Assembly (NCBI RefSeq): GCF_900156405.1
Contig: NZ_FTNN01000004.1
Location: 28,914-92,913 of the forward strand
Direction: 5' to 3'
Source of the DNA: Shewanella morhuae
Lineage (GTDB): Bacteria > Pseudomonadota > Gammaproteobacteria > Enterobacterales > Shewanellaceae
Length of the DNA stretch: 64,000 bases
The notes under the pieces are model-generated. The model was not told the DNA's origin and did not search any database. It worked only from the letters and a program-made list of their open reading frames with translations. The number at the start of each line of letters is the position of its first letter. Position 1 is the first letter of the stretch. Below, in pieces: positions 48,270-56,875 of this stretch. The position numbers and the translations under genes were made by a program.

Positions 48270-49679
48270 TTATTTCATCGGCCAAGCACGGTAAGATTTG
48301 CCCTTAATGCGGCCGCCCGTTAGTTTGTTCAACGCTTTTTTAGCGACTTGACGATTAACCGCCACATAGGCGCGGTAATCGGTTACTTGAATTTTACCGA
48401 CTTGCGAGCCTTCAATACCGTTATCCCCCGTCAGTGCACCTAAAATATCCCCTGGACGCAGCTTTTCTTTCTTACCGCCATCGATCTGCAAAGTGATCAT
48501 GGTTGGCGCGGCGGGCGTGTTACCGAGCAGGCTTTCAGATGGTAATGATTCGCTAGTGATTTCGCGATCTAAGTACTCTTCTAACAAGGCAATCTTGTAA
48601 CCGTCTTGGTCGTTATAGAAGGTATAAGCGGCGCCTTTACTACCCGCACGGCCTGTACGACCGATACGGTGAATATGGACTTCGGTGTCGTAGGCAACGT
48701 GATAGTTAAACACAGCATCGAGCGCATCGATATCTAAACCACGGGCAGCAACATCGGTCGCCACCAGCACACAAGCACTCTTGTTAGCAAATTGCAGCAG
48801 AGTTTCGTCTCGGTCTCTTTGCTCTAAATCGCCGTGTAGAGCCAATACGCTAAAGCCTAACTCTTCAAGCTCATCGGCTACTTTTTGGGTTTCGCGCTTA
48901 GTGTTACAAAACACTACCGCACTTTCAGGCTTATGTTCTAACAACAATAATTGCAGCGCTTGCATGCGCGCCTTGTCATCGTCTAAGTGATAAAAATGCT
49001 GAGCAATACTTAAGCTGTCGTGATTACCTTCCACTTTAACCATGGTCGGTTCATACATGATTTGCTTAGCAATCGATTCAATTTGCTCAGGGAACGTTGC
49101 GCTAAATAGCAGCGTTTGGCGCTCACGCGGAGCTTGTTCGATAATGGCATCGAGGGCGGGTTGGAAGCCCATTTCTAACATGCGATCGGCTTCATCAAGC
49201 ACTAACATGTTGAGATTGCTTAAATCTAAGCGATTGCGATCTAAATGATCGACGATACGACCCGGCGTACCGACAATAATGTGCGCGCCGTGTTCCAGCG
49301 AGCCAACCTGTGGCCCCATAGGCACGCCGCCGCAAAGTGTCAGCACTTTAACGTTATGAATACCACGGGCAAGGGTACGGATTTCCTGCGCCACTTGGTC
49401 GGCCAACTCGCGGGTTGGGCATAACACTAAGGTTTGAATACGAAAGCGTTTAACATCTAACTTGTTCAGTAACCCTAGGCCGAAAGCGGCCGTTTTACCC
49501 GAGCCAGTTTTACCCTGACCTATCACATCCTGCCCCGCTAAAATGGGCGGCAAACTTTGCGCCTGAATTGGCGTCATCTCGTTGTAGCCCATAGAAGAAA
49601 GGTTCTCAAGCAGTTCGGGTTTTAGCTTAAGAGTCGAAAAAGCCATTGATGGATTAGGCTTAGTATCAGAGTTGCTCAA
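48270..49679 (-). CDS. dbpA: ATP-dependent RNA helicase DbpA
   Basis: A 469-residue DEAD-box helicase that acts in 50S ribosome assembly. Q-motif MTPIQAQSLP, Walker A KTGSGKTAA (K62), DEAD in VLDEADRML, SAT in LLFSATFPE, and HRIGRTGRAG are present. The C-terminal domain (about 395-469), with IDGGKKEKLRPGDILGALTG, is the 23S rRNA hairpin-92 binding part that makes DbpA specific. It is a single gene, convergent with the subtilase. Confidence 0.94.
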   Translation of the reverse strand: MSNSDTKPNPSMAFSTLKLKPELLENLSSMGYNEMTPIQAQSLPPILAGQDVIGQGKTGSGKTAAFGLGLLNKLDVKRFRIQTLVLCPTRELADQVAQEIRTLARGIHNVKVLTLCGGVPMGPQVGSLEHGAHIIVGTPGRIVDHLDRNRLDLSNLNMLVLDEADRMLEMGFQPALDAIIEQAPRERQTLLFSATFPEQIESIAKQIMYEPTMVKVEGNHDSLSIAQHFYHLDDDKARMQALQLLLLEHKPESAVVFCNTKRETQKVADELEELGFSVLALHGDLEQRDRDETLLQFANKSACVLVATDVAARGLDIDALDAVFNYHVAYDTEVHIHRIGRTGRAGSKGAAYTFYNDQDGYKIALLEEYLDREITSESLPSESLLGNTPAAPTMITLQIDGGKKEKLRPGDILGALTGDNGIEGSQVGKIQVTDYRAYVAVNRQVAKKALNKLTGGRIKGKSYRAWPMK

Positions 49680-49892
49680 GGTGAATATCCTGTGGTAGGT
49701 AACGAAGCGGCTGCTAGGTTACTGAAATTGCGTTACTTATCGATTTAACTGATTTATTTACATTAAGGTTAGCTTTAGGCTAGATTAAAAATCTAAGCCA
49801 GCTCAACCCAAAAGCACGGCTATTGTAGCAACAAAGCGCGACTTTTACCTAAGCCCTTAAGCAATGCAAACCACAGGATTGAACAGCAACAA

Positions 49893-49918
49893 AAAAGCCC
49901 TGCTAGAAGTCAGGGCTT
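49893..49918 (-). terminator. Terminator after pirin gene
   Basis: AAGCCCTG - 8 nt - CAGGGCTT with a T run on the minus strand. Confidence 0.8.
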
Positions 49919-49961
49919 AGATTTAGCTTCAGAATTAACTCAGTGCGGCTAATTTAATAAA

Positions 49962-50819
49962 TTACGCGATGTGGCCAAAACGCCCTTCTTGATAATCGCG
50001 GATCGCCTGTTGAATTTCTGCTTGGGTGTTCATCACAAAGGGGCCCATCTGGACAATTTTTTCACGGATAGGTTTACCCGCAAACAGTAACATGCCAGCG
50101 CCGCGCTCATCAGCTTTAAATTTGATCACACTTTGACTATCGAGCACTAAAAACTCGCCCTGATGATGTGACCATTGTGAATCTTCACCCTTGCTTAAGT
50201 CACCTTGATATAAATACAAAGCCACCAACTCATGTTGAGACAAATCAAGCGTAGCCTCAGCGTTTGGCGCTAAGCTCAAATCAGCAATAGCAGCTTCGCC
50301 CGCTAATCCTTGAATGGTCGCACTAATCAGCGGTTGATCTTTAAAGCCCCAATCACCCGCTAAGGCTTTTAAGCTAGCACCTGTGTCATTAGTCACTTCA
50401 ACGCTCGCACTACCCGCAGTATCTTGGTACGTCGCGGGGCGCAACTTATCTTTGGCAGGCATGTTGACCCAAATTTGGAACCCATGCAGACCATCAACCG
50501 CATCGGCCAGCGGCATTTCAGAATGCACTACCCCGAACCCAGTACTCATCCACTGCACATCGCCTGCACGGATCGCCTTCACATTGCCCATTTGGTCACG
50601 GTGCTCAAAGCCGCCCTTGCGAATATAAGTGAAGGTCTCCATCCCACGATGGGGATGTGCGGGGAAACCGCCAATAAAGTCTTGTTCATCATCGGATTTA
50701 ATTTCATCGATCATCAAGAAAGGATCAAATTTAGTCGTCACAAAATCGGCGACACGGCGAATATTGACCCCATCGCCATCCATCGCGGCTTTGGCGGAAA
50801 ACTGACTTAATACTTTCAT
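49962..50819 (-). CDS. Pirin family protein
   Basis: A 285-residue bicupin. I chose the ATG at 50819 (ATAGGAGAGCAGCA upstream), MKVLSQFSAKAAMDGDGVNI. The metal site is in FPAHPHRGMETFTYI (HxH) and MSTGFGVVHSEM (H and E), as in YhhW-type quercetinases. The C-terminal cupin ends with FVMNTQAEIQQAIRDYQEGRFG, a pirin signature. Iron-dependent dioxygenase activity is possible; the role is unknown. Confidence 0.9.
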   Translation of the reverse strand: MKVLSQFSAKAAMDGDGVNIRRVADFVTTKFDPFLMIDEIKSDDEQDFIGGFPAHPHRGMETFTYIRKGGFEHRDQMGNVKAIRAGDVQWMSTGFGVVHSEMPLADAVDGLHGFQIWVNMPAKDKLRPATYQDTAGSASVEVTNDTGASLKALAGDWGFKDQPLISATIQGLAGEAAIADLSLAPNAEATLDLSQHELVALYLYQGDLSKGEDSQWSHHQGEFLVLDSQSVIKFKADERGAGMLLFAGKPIREKIVQMGPFVMNTQAEIQQAIRDYQEGRFGHIA

Positions 50820-51104
50820 TGCTGCTCTCCTATCGGTTGAGCAAAGCGGTGCGTGAAACGTCAAGATTATACGGCTAACACAAGACGCAAACGCTTTGCT
50901 GATGGAGGCAGAATAACAAGGAAGTTTACAAAAGAATAACGCGAAATCACGGCCTAAACATTCGATAAAATAGAACGGTTGAAGATTGAGTACAAAGCGT
51001 TCTAGCTAGCTTAAACTAGACTTATCACTTAAGCGTTTTGAAAGAAAAACTGAATAACGTTTAATCACTTGCCATTGCCTCCCCAGTGACACGCCGTAAA
51101 CTCT

Positions 51105-51150
51105 TCCGTGAGGGCTCGACGGCGACATCCATGTCGCCAACGGTCACTGA
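51105..51150 (+). repeat. REP-like hairpin (copy 2)
   Basis: Core GGCGAC ATCCAT GTCGCC at 51121-51138, preceded by AGGGCTCG (51111) and followed by CGGTCACTG. Matches, in opposite orientation, the copy at 53477-53540. The stems differ in sequence but each remains self-complementary. Confidence 0.7.
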
Positions 51151-51334
51151 TGCCCCAATGGCCATTCTCACACCCCATACAACTGTATCGCCATCTAAAA
51201 ATATGAAGCATAACCTTGTTAGATAATTTACTCTTAATTAACCAGATTCGGATTAGATATTCTATTAATAACGCCTCTTTCAACTACAAACCAATCAACA
51301 CTTGATATAACTAGTCAGAATGGGCATAACAGGA

Positions 51335-51368
51335 AGATGAATCAGTTCTCTAGAGATTTGATTCATCT
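51335..51368. repeat. Inverted repeat with GATGAATCA arms
   Basis: AGATGAATCA (51335-51344) and TGATTCATCT (51359-51368); the 14-base loop contains CTCTAGAG. Confidence 0.55.
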
Positions 51369-51432
51369 TAAGGGGAAAAACCACCCCAGAATAGCCGCAA
51401 ACGGGGGATTAGGGCGGGTTTTAGGGGCTCGC

Positions 51433-51461
51433 GTGAATCAGTCTGATGTAGAGTGATTCAC
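51433..51461. repeat. Inverted repeat with GTGAATCA arms
   Basis: GTGAATCA (51433-51440) and TGATTCAC (51454-51461). Related in sequence to the repeat at 53289-53317. Confidence 0.55.
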
Positions 51462-51536
51462 TGGCTCACTTTGGGACAAAAGCGTGATAGCCCATTTGCT
51501 CTAACTCGTCAGTTTCGGATTCAAATTTCTATGGAG

Positions 51537-51606
51537 ATAACGCCCGTATTTGCGGCTGGTTTGGAGCACCGCGAAAAACCAGTCCGACAACATGCGCTTG
51601 TTAGGC
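51537..51606 (-). repeat. attC-like recombination site of the SIR2 cassette
   Basis: On the minus strand: GCCTAAC (51606-51600, fits RYYYAAC), inner arms CTGGTTT/AAACCAG (51582-51556), and GCGTTAT at the far end. The total of 70 bases is normal for attC. The last element reads GTTATCT, which departs from GTTRRRY at one position. It lies 51 bases past the SIR2 stop codon, as expected for a cassette gene. Confidence 0.6.
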
Positions 51607-52855
51607 ATTTTCTGTCAGATCACGTTTTATTTTATCACGAGCTAATGTTCTAGCTTTTCATAACATGGCTTGAAACACCGTTGGCTTCTTATTGCTTAAT
51701 TGGGTAAAGAAGTCAGCAGCACCAAGTGGGCTGCATGTCACCTGACTAGATAAATGCTTCATTCTCTCAGGGCAGCTATTGATTCCTGGGTTGACAATAT
51801 TCAGCTTTCTAGATGCTGAGAAGGATAGCCAGTCTGCTATCTGATCGTCTATATGTTTGTCTCCAAAGCTATAACCTATACAAATAAGCTCATTGGCATA
51901 ATTCAGATTCCCTTTGAAAAGCGATAGAAACTCAGATGGCGCTATCTGGCTTAGTTTATTAGTAAACTTGTGAGCGCCTGATAGCAGGCTTTTCCGTAGA
52001 AACTGAATTTCTCCATTTTCATCTTCATAGATATTTTCGTTCGTGCATACAATTCCATCTCGGACTGCAATATCTTGATTTATTTTATCTAGTAGTTGAA
52101 TCTGTGAAGATAGAGAGTCTGGGCTACTTGTAGCGGACTTTACTTTCAGGTAGTTAAGCTCGTCATTTTGGCCAAATATATCTAAGGCCCCATGAAGCTT
52201 TATAAGGTTAATGCCGAACTCACCGTGTCTAAAAAAATCATATTGATTTTCTTCAATGGATTTCCGACTTAACCTTTCAAAGGGGAAGCTATATATCGAA
52301 CCGTTGGCGGTTTTCATCGGGATATTAACTTCCTCATTAAAACCTGACTTTAATGGAATTTCTAATTTGAGCGCCAACATTTCAATGATGCAATCATGAT
52401 TCAGGGAGAAAATCCAAAGCGGTTTGTTATTGTTGACCATTTCCTTGATTGAGGAAAAGTCTTCCAACGCGGCCAATGCATAGCTCGTATTCTTCACCTG
52501 ACGCTCCATCAGTAAGCCATATACAGCCTGAAGTAGAAAGCCAAGCGCAGCATGATAACTCTGCCTCTTAAGTTGATCTCGTTCCCTAGAGCACTCTACT
52601 TCAATGGCTCCAATGATGTTCTCATAATGTAAATTCTCATTTTCTAATAGAGATACAACACATGAGATAACATCTTGATCCCAGCCACCACCTTGAGACT
52701 TCCAATTTTTATTGAATGCAATTAATTTTTCAGGAGTTAACCAACGTCTTATTTCAGCAGTCAACTCCCAGACAAGAGGCATGCCGCAGTCATATGTTGC
52801 CCCAGCACCAATAAATAAAGCTTTCATCGTAATCCGTAGTTCATTGATTGCCTAA
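51541..52855 (-). mobile_element. Integron-type gene cassette carrying a SIR2 gene
   Basis: One minus-strand gene is bounded by two attC-like sites. On the left is its own site (51537-51606). On the right is that of a preceding cassette, ending in GTTAGGC at 52850-52856, with the ATG only 22 bases beyond. This compact arrangement is the mark of an integron cassette. No integrase or attI is visible, so it is a detached cassette (CALIN-like) or the end of an array. Base composition differs from the flanking pirin and yheV genes. Confidence 0.6.
51658..52827 (-). CDS. SIR2-like domain protein, candidate anti-phage NADase
   Basis: A 389-residue protein of the SIR2_2 type. Rossmann loop FIGAGATYDCGMP (residues 5-17), the catalytic Asn region FSLNHDCI (N143), the histidine in LIKLHGALD (H212), and CIGYSFGDKHIDDQ (316-329) near the C-terminus. 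This set is shared by NAD-degrading SIR2 domains of phage-defence systems such as DSR and Thoeris ThsA, and by NAD-dependent deacylases. No second effector or sensor domain is obvious; residues 20-130 are helical and could sense. It is a lone gene in an integron-type cassette. Its role in defence is inference from the domain and the mobile context. Confidence 0.75.
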   Translation of the reverse strand: MKALFIGAGATYDCGMPLVWELTAEIRRWLTPEKLIAFNKNWKSQGGGWDQDVISCVVSLLENENLHYENIIGAIEVECSRERDQLKRQSYHAALGFLLQAVYGLLMERQVKNTSYALAALEDFSSIKEMVNNNKPLWIFSLNHDCIIEMLALKLEIPLKSGFNEEVNIPMKTANGSIYSFPFERLSRKSIEENQYDFFRHGEFGINLIKLHGALDIFGQNDELNYLKVKSATSSPDSLSSQIQLLDKINQDIAVRDGIVCTNENIYEDENGEIQFLRKSLLSGAHKFTNKLSQIAPSEFLSLFKGNLNYANELICIGYSFGDKHIDDQIADWLSFSASRKLNIVNPGINSCPERMKHLSSQVTCSPLGAADFFTQLSNKKPTVFQAML

Positions 52856-52916
52856 CATTTTATTCGTGCGCATGCGCGTTTACCTCGTTGGACCAGTGAA
52901 AACGCGCACGGTTAAC
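52850..52916 (-). repeat. attC-like site of a preceding cassette
   Basis: Minus strand: AGTTAAC (52916-52910; one mismatch to RYYYAAC), arms CGTGCGCGTTT and AAACGCGCATGCGCACG, ending GTTAGGC (52856-52850). 67 bases. The unequal arms give a bulge like the extrahelical bases of true attC sites. Confidence 0.5.
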
Positions 52917-52963
52917 TATTTGTATGAAAAGAACTTATCAGCTTTCTGCCAAATAAACCATCT

Positions 52964-52987
52964 GGAAAAACGCGCATGCGCGTTTTC
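52964..52987. repeat. GC-rich palindrome
   Basis: GGAAAAACGCGC and ATGCGCGTTTTCC: almost perfect two-fold symmetry with one extra A. Its centre, CGCGCATGCGCG, repeats the arm of the neighbouring attC-like site (52864-52880), suggesting a duplicated cassette end. Confidence 0.5.
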
Positions 52988-53288
52988 CAAACCGATTAAC
53001 TCAAAGTCAGCGACTATAGTCACCTGATTTTATAGAGTTTTATTTGTTGCTGATGGAGTTAGTGCGCACTGTTCTTGTCTTCAAATCATCCCAAAATACC
53101 TAAATTTAAATACGACTGTATACCCATACATTGTTAGGCGATTTACGGCAGGATCAAACATTAGGAAAAAAGACGAGAATTTGTATGGTAACAGGAGCGG
53201 GAGTTTTTGATTAAGCTAACGAACTGAAACACGGAATGAGGCAAAGATTTGTTAGCCCAAAGCTCATGAAAAATGATCGCGTTCGCGC

Positions 53289-53317
53289 GTGAACCAGACT
53301 AGGCAAGTCTGATTCAC
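53289..53317. repeat. Inverted repeat GTGAACCAGACT/AGTCTGATTCAC
   Basis: Twelve-base arms with one mismatch and a five-base loop. Shares the CGCGTGAA.CAG and CTGATTCACTG pieces with 51431-51463. Confidence 0.6.
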
Positions 53318-53476
53318 TGTAACGATGTTTGCAATCCCTCATGGTCAGGTCTTACTTTTTAGTATCTATTACTTTTTGTATCTCTAGTTATCAAACAAAA
53401 AATGGCTAATCTTTGAGCCGTTGAGGCAATAGTTTTTTAGCAGAATGAGCAGTGAGAGGGTTAGTTAGGATTAGCA

Positions 53477-53540
53477 TTATTACGGAAGTGGCCGTCGGTG
53501 GCATGGATGCCACCGACGAGCCCTCTGGGAAGCTTATTTT
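53477..53540 (-). repeat. REP-like hairpin (copy 3)
   Basis: Core CGTCGGTGGC ATCCAT GCCACCGACG on the minus strand (53518-53493), a perfect ten-pair stem, with AGGGCTCG beside it (53524-53517). It is inverted relative to the copy at 51105-51150. Confidence 0.7.
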
Positions 53541-53640
53541 AAAAACAATAGGCGTCGTATCACTGAAGTAATATTGCCAATCGACACTGCGCATCGAAGA
53601 GTTTTTTACGAATCTAATTTTCTGGACTACCTAGCGAAAC

Positions 53641-53844
53641 CTAATCCGGTTTAAACACGCCGATCACAGCGCCGGTGGCTTTTTCAGCAACCTTTTCATC
53701 GGTTTGCTGTTCACGGTAGTCACACTCAGTACATTCAACGGTTTCGATGCCGTTTTCCTTGTAGAGCAAAATAGTGTCTTTAGCACTGCATTTTGGGCAC
53801 TTAGCACCGGCTACGAAACGCTTTTTGATTTTAGTGTTTGTCAT
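53641..53844 (-). CDS. yheV: YheV family zinc-ribbon protein
   Basis: A 67-residue protein (ATG 53844, MTNTKIKKRFVAGAKCPKC). Two cysteine pairs, AKCPKCSAKD and VECTECDYRE, form a zinc ribbon; the end is GAVIGVFKPD. It matches E. coli YheV (66 residues). Function unknown. Its neighbour on the right is yheS, also near it in E. coli, where potassium-efflux genes lie between them; those are missing here. Confidence 0.88.
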   Translation of the reverse strand: MTNTKIKKRFVAGAKCPKCSAKDTILLYKENGIETVECTECDYREQQTDEKVAEKATGAVIGVFKPD

Positions 53845-54097
53845 AATAGATAAAGGACCAGATAGCGAGGCCAAGTGATTCGGCCGAATGAATTGCCGCT
53901 ATTTTGCCACAGTGATGCTTGAATACCAGCGTTACCTTAAAGTATGAAGCCTTAGGGCGATGTGATGCGATTCACGAAAGATCATCCTGAAAAGTCGATT
54001 AATTGTCCGAGTTATCGAGTCAGGTTGTGGTTTGAAACAGGGTTGTACGCTATCATCTGTGCCCTGATAAATTCTCGTGTTAACCAAGTTGTAGTCA

Positions 54098-56008
54098 ATG
54101 ATCAGCATCAACCAAGCGCAATTAATCCGTGGCAGTAAAACCCTGCTAGATGAGACCTCTCTGACGATTTATCCTGGCCATAAGGTCGGGTTAGTCGGTG
54201 CTAACGGCACAGGTAAATCTTCACTGCTCGCATTAATTTTAGGTCACTTAAGCCTAGATAAAGGTGAGTTTAGCCTGCCTTCTGGCTGGCAAATTGCCAC
54301 TGTGGCCCAAGAAACCCCTGCGCTCGACGTCTCGGCGCTGGAATATGTGATCGATGGTGATAGCGAATATCGTCAATTAGAAGCCCTATTGCACAAGGCG
54401 CAAGAAGATAACGATGGCAATGCGATTGCATTGTTACACGGCAAAATAGACGCTATTGGTGGTTATGCGATTCATTCGCGCGCGGGTTCATTATTAGCAG
54501 GATTAGGTTTTAGTGAAGCCGACCAAAGTAATCCGGTAAAAAGCTTTTCGGGCGGCTGGCGTATGCGCCTTAACTTAGCCCAAGCGCTATTGTGCCGCTC
54601 AGACTTATTACTGCTCGATGAGCCGACCAACCACTTAGATTTAGATACCATGTACTGGCTCGAAGGTTGGATTAAATCCTATCAAGGCACGCTAATTCTA
54701 ATCAGCCATGACAGAGATTTTATCGATGAAATCGTTGATGAAATCGTTCATGTTGAAAATCAAAAACTCAATTTCTATAAAGGTAATTACAGTGCCTTTG
54801 AGCGTATTCGTGCCGAGCGTATGTCGCAGCAACAAGTTGCCTTTGAGCGCCAACAAAAAGAACGCGCGCATATACAATCCTTCGTTGACCGTTTCCGCTA
54901 CAAGGCAAGTAAAGCCAAGCAGGCACAGAGCCGCTTAAAAGCGCTAGAGCGTATGGCTGAACTATCACCATCACAAGCCGATAGCCCATTTTATATGGAG
55001 TTTCGTGCGCCAGAAGCCCTGCCAAATCCGTTGATTAAGATGGAGCAAGTCGCCGTTGGCTATGGTGAAAAACAAATACTCAGTAAAGTGCATTTAAACT
55101 TAGTGCCGGGTGCGCGCATTGGATTATTGGGCCGTAACGGCGCGGGTAAATCAACATTAATCAAGCTGTTATCTGGTCAACTGTCGCCACTAACCGGTTT
55201 GTATGAACCGAATCCTGGCGTCAATATTGGCTACTTTGCCCAGCATCAAATTGAGTTTTTACGCCTCGACGATACACCAATGCAGCATTTAGTGCGTTTA
55301 GCGCCTAATGCCAGAGAACAAGAATTACGTAACTTTTTAGGTGGTTTTGGCTTTAACGGCGATATGGCGCTCTCACCAGTACGTCCCTTTTCTGGCGGCG
55401 AAAAAGCGCGTTTAGTGTTAGCGCTATTGGTATGGCAACGCCCTAACCTTTTACTGCTCGATGAACCGACCAACCATTTAGACTTAGAAATGCGCTACGC
55501 CTTAACTATGGCGCTACAAACCTTTGAAGGCGCAATGGTTATCGTATCGCACGACCGTCATTTACTGCGCTTAACCTGTAGTGATTACTATCTGGTTGAT
55601 CAAGGTGAAGTCCGCGCTTTTGATGGCGATTTAGAGGATTACCATCAATGGTTGCTCGATGCAGCAAAGGCAAGTTCTAGCCAAAACAGCAATAATGACG
55701 AGCTCAAACCTGCTGCAGATAAAAAGCTGCAAAAGCGTCTTGAAGCTGAAGTACGCCAAAAAGTATCGCCTTTAAAACGTAAGCAAACTAAGTTAGAAAC
55801 CGATCAACATAAGCTGAGCGAGCGCCTTGCTGAGTTAGAACATTTATTGGCTGATAGCGAATTATATGATCAAGATAACAAAGCGAAACTAACCGCGGTA
55901 CTTAGCGAACGAACTCGCTTGACGCAAACCTTAGAAGAAAGTGAAATGCAATGGCTTGAGTTGCAAGAAGAGATTGACGCTCTTGAACTTGAGATCATGA
56001 GCCAGTAA
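54098..56008 (+). CDS. yheS: ABC-F ribosome-associated ATPase YheS
   Basis: A 636-residue soluble ABC-F protein with two ATPase domains. First: GANGTGKSSLLA (Walker A), FSGGWRMRLNLAQ, LLLLDEPTNHLDL. Second: GRNGAGKSTLIK, FSGGEKARLVLALL, LLLLDEPTNHLDL. There is a linker of about 80 residues between them and a coiled-coil tail (about 540-636). E. coli YheS is near-identical in layout. ABC-F proteins bind the ribosomal E site and relieve stalling at particular sequences. No membrane segment. Confidence 0.95.
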   Translation: MISINQAQLIRGSKTLLDETSLTIYPGHKVGLVGANGTGKSSLLALILGHLSLDKGEFSLPSGWQIATVAQETPALDVSALEYVIDGDSEYRQLEALLHKAQEDNDGNAIALLHGKIDAIGGYAIHSRAGSLLAGLGFSEADQSNPVKSFSGGWRMRLNLAQALLCRSDLLLLDEPTNHLDLDTMYWLEGWIKSYQGTLILISHDRDFIDEIVDEIVHVENQKLNFYKGNYSAFERIRAERMSQQQVAFERQQKERAHIQSFVDRFRYKASKAKQAQSRLKALERMAELSPSQADSPFYMEFRAPEALPNPLIKMEQVAVGYGEKQILSKVHLNLVPGARIGLLGRNGAGKSTLIKLLSGQLSPLTGLYEPNPGVNIGYFAQHQIEFLRLDDTPMQHLVRLAPNAREQELRNFLGGFGFNGDMALSPVRPFSGGEKARLVLALLVWQRPNLLLLDEPTNHLDLEMRYALTMALQTFEGAMVIVSHDRHLLRLTCSDYYLVDQGEVRAFDGDLEDYHQWLLDAAKASSSQNSNNDELKPAADKKLQKRLEAEVRQKVSPLKRKQTKLETDQHKLSERLAELEHLLADSELYDQDNKAKLTAVLSERTRLTQTLEESEMQWLELQEEIDALELEIMSQ

Positions 56009-56048
56009 TACGCGCGCATAAAAGCACCCTAGTGTTTGAAGGAAAAGT

Positions 56049-56510
56049 ATGTCAGATGTAACCCAATTAGACAGTCAAATTTGGCAATGGTGTGATATGA
56101 GTTATGGGCAAAATAAAGCCCTATGCCTCGAATTACAAGACAGTTGCCAGGTCAACGTAAACCTACTTTTGCTGGCGCAATATTTAGATATTACCCTCGA
56201 TGTTGCGGGGCCAAGGGAATATAGCGTGCAGCAGTGGCAAATGCTGGCGACTGCAATTAACGAATGGGATGAACGCTTTGTGTCGCCCTATCGCCGCCTG
56301 CGTCGCCTTGCTAAAACTCGCCTAGCTGAAAACGAATATCAGCAAATGCTGGATGTCGAATTAATGATGGAGCGCAAAGCCCAGCGGACTATTTTAAATC
56401 AACTCAGTGGAATACTGCCAAGCGGCCAGTCGAGTAACCTAGTGAGTTATTTAAGTTTATTTGGTCTTGGTGATGCTGATGTCAACAGTATGGGCATGTT
56501 AGCGCCCTAG
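56049..56510 (+). CDS. TIGR02444/DUF2390 family protein
   Basis: A 153-residue cytoplasmic protein starting 40 bases after yheS (GAAGGAAAAGT before the ATG). The pattern DSQIWQWCDMSYGQNKALCLELQD ... NVNLLLLAQYLD ... WDERFVSPYRRLRR is that of the DUF2390 family, usually found next to yheS. Function unknown. Co-transcription with yheS is likely. Confidence 0.85.
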   Translation: MSDVTQLDSQIWQWCDMSYGQNKALCLELQDSCQVNVNLLLLAQYLDITLDVAGPREYSVQQWQMLATAINEWDERFVSPYRRLRRLAKTRLAENEYQQMLDVELMMERKAQRTILNQLSGILPSGQSSNLVSYLSLFGLGDADVNSMGMLAP

Positions 56511-56875
56511 GCACTCGGTGATGCAGATATATTGCGATGTGATCGCTTTTTCTAGCCTCTTTGTTAAATGCTACTAATCGCTTAGATTGCATGACACGTT
56601 GACCGCGCAGCAGCGATTGAATGCTGCATGGCAAGGTATTTAAGCTCTATCGAGAGGGGGTAACAGATTCTGTGTAACTGCAATTTAGTTAATACATCTC
56701 ATCACTCGCTAGCGCTACAAACTTGTAGCGACAAGCGACTGTCTTATAAAACCGTTAACCATCACTAAACAGTCAATGATTCTCACTTGTATGGGTCAAG
56801 ATTAACCGACTGCCATTATTAACGTTCATGACTCAAACCATAAAAATATCGCAAACATTGACGCCAACCGTAAGA
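56511..56875. other. Intergenic region between DUF2390 and HxlR genes
   Basis: A 365-base region where two genes converge. No strong terminator, repeat or gene was seen. Confidence 0.4.

Larger units (their letters stand above)
50820..51657. other. Accessory intergenic region with repeats (pirin to SIR2 cassette)
   Basis: About 840 bases without a clear gene. Contents: REP-like hairpin at 51105-51150; a ten-base inverted repeat AGATGAATCA/TGATTCATCT at 51335-51368; an eight-base one GTGAATCA/TGATTCAC at 51433-51461; and the attC-like site at 51537-51606. Short reading frames here cross the hairpins and are unlikely to be real. Confidence 0.6.
52828..53640. other. Accessory intergenic region upstream of the SIR2 gene
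   Basis: About 810 bases. It has the attC-like site at 52850-52916, a GC-rich palindrome at 52964-52987, a further GTTAGGC at 53133-53139, the inverted repeat at 53289-53317 and the REP-like hairpin at 53477-53540. A 62-codon frame here (53406-53594, minus) runs through the hairpin and is not credible. No gene supported. Confidence 0.6.

Noticed and set aside
51065..51283. 72-codon minus-strand ORF
   Set aside because: It crosses the REP-like hairpin at 51121-51138 and has no supporting signal.
53406..53594. 62-codon minus-strand ORF upstream of the SIR2 cassette
   Set aside because: Its middle is the ten-pair hairpin; no ribosome site and no similarity, so not a preceding cassette gene.
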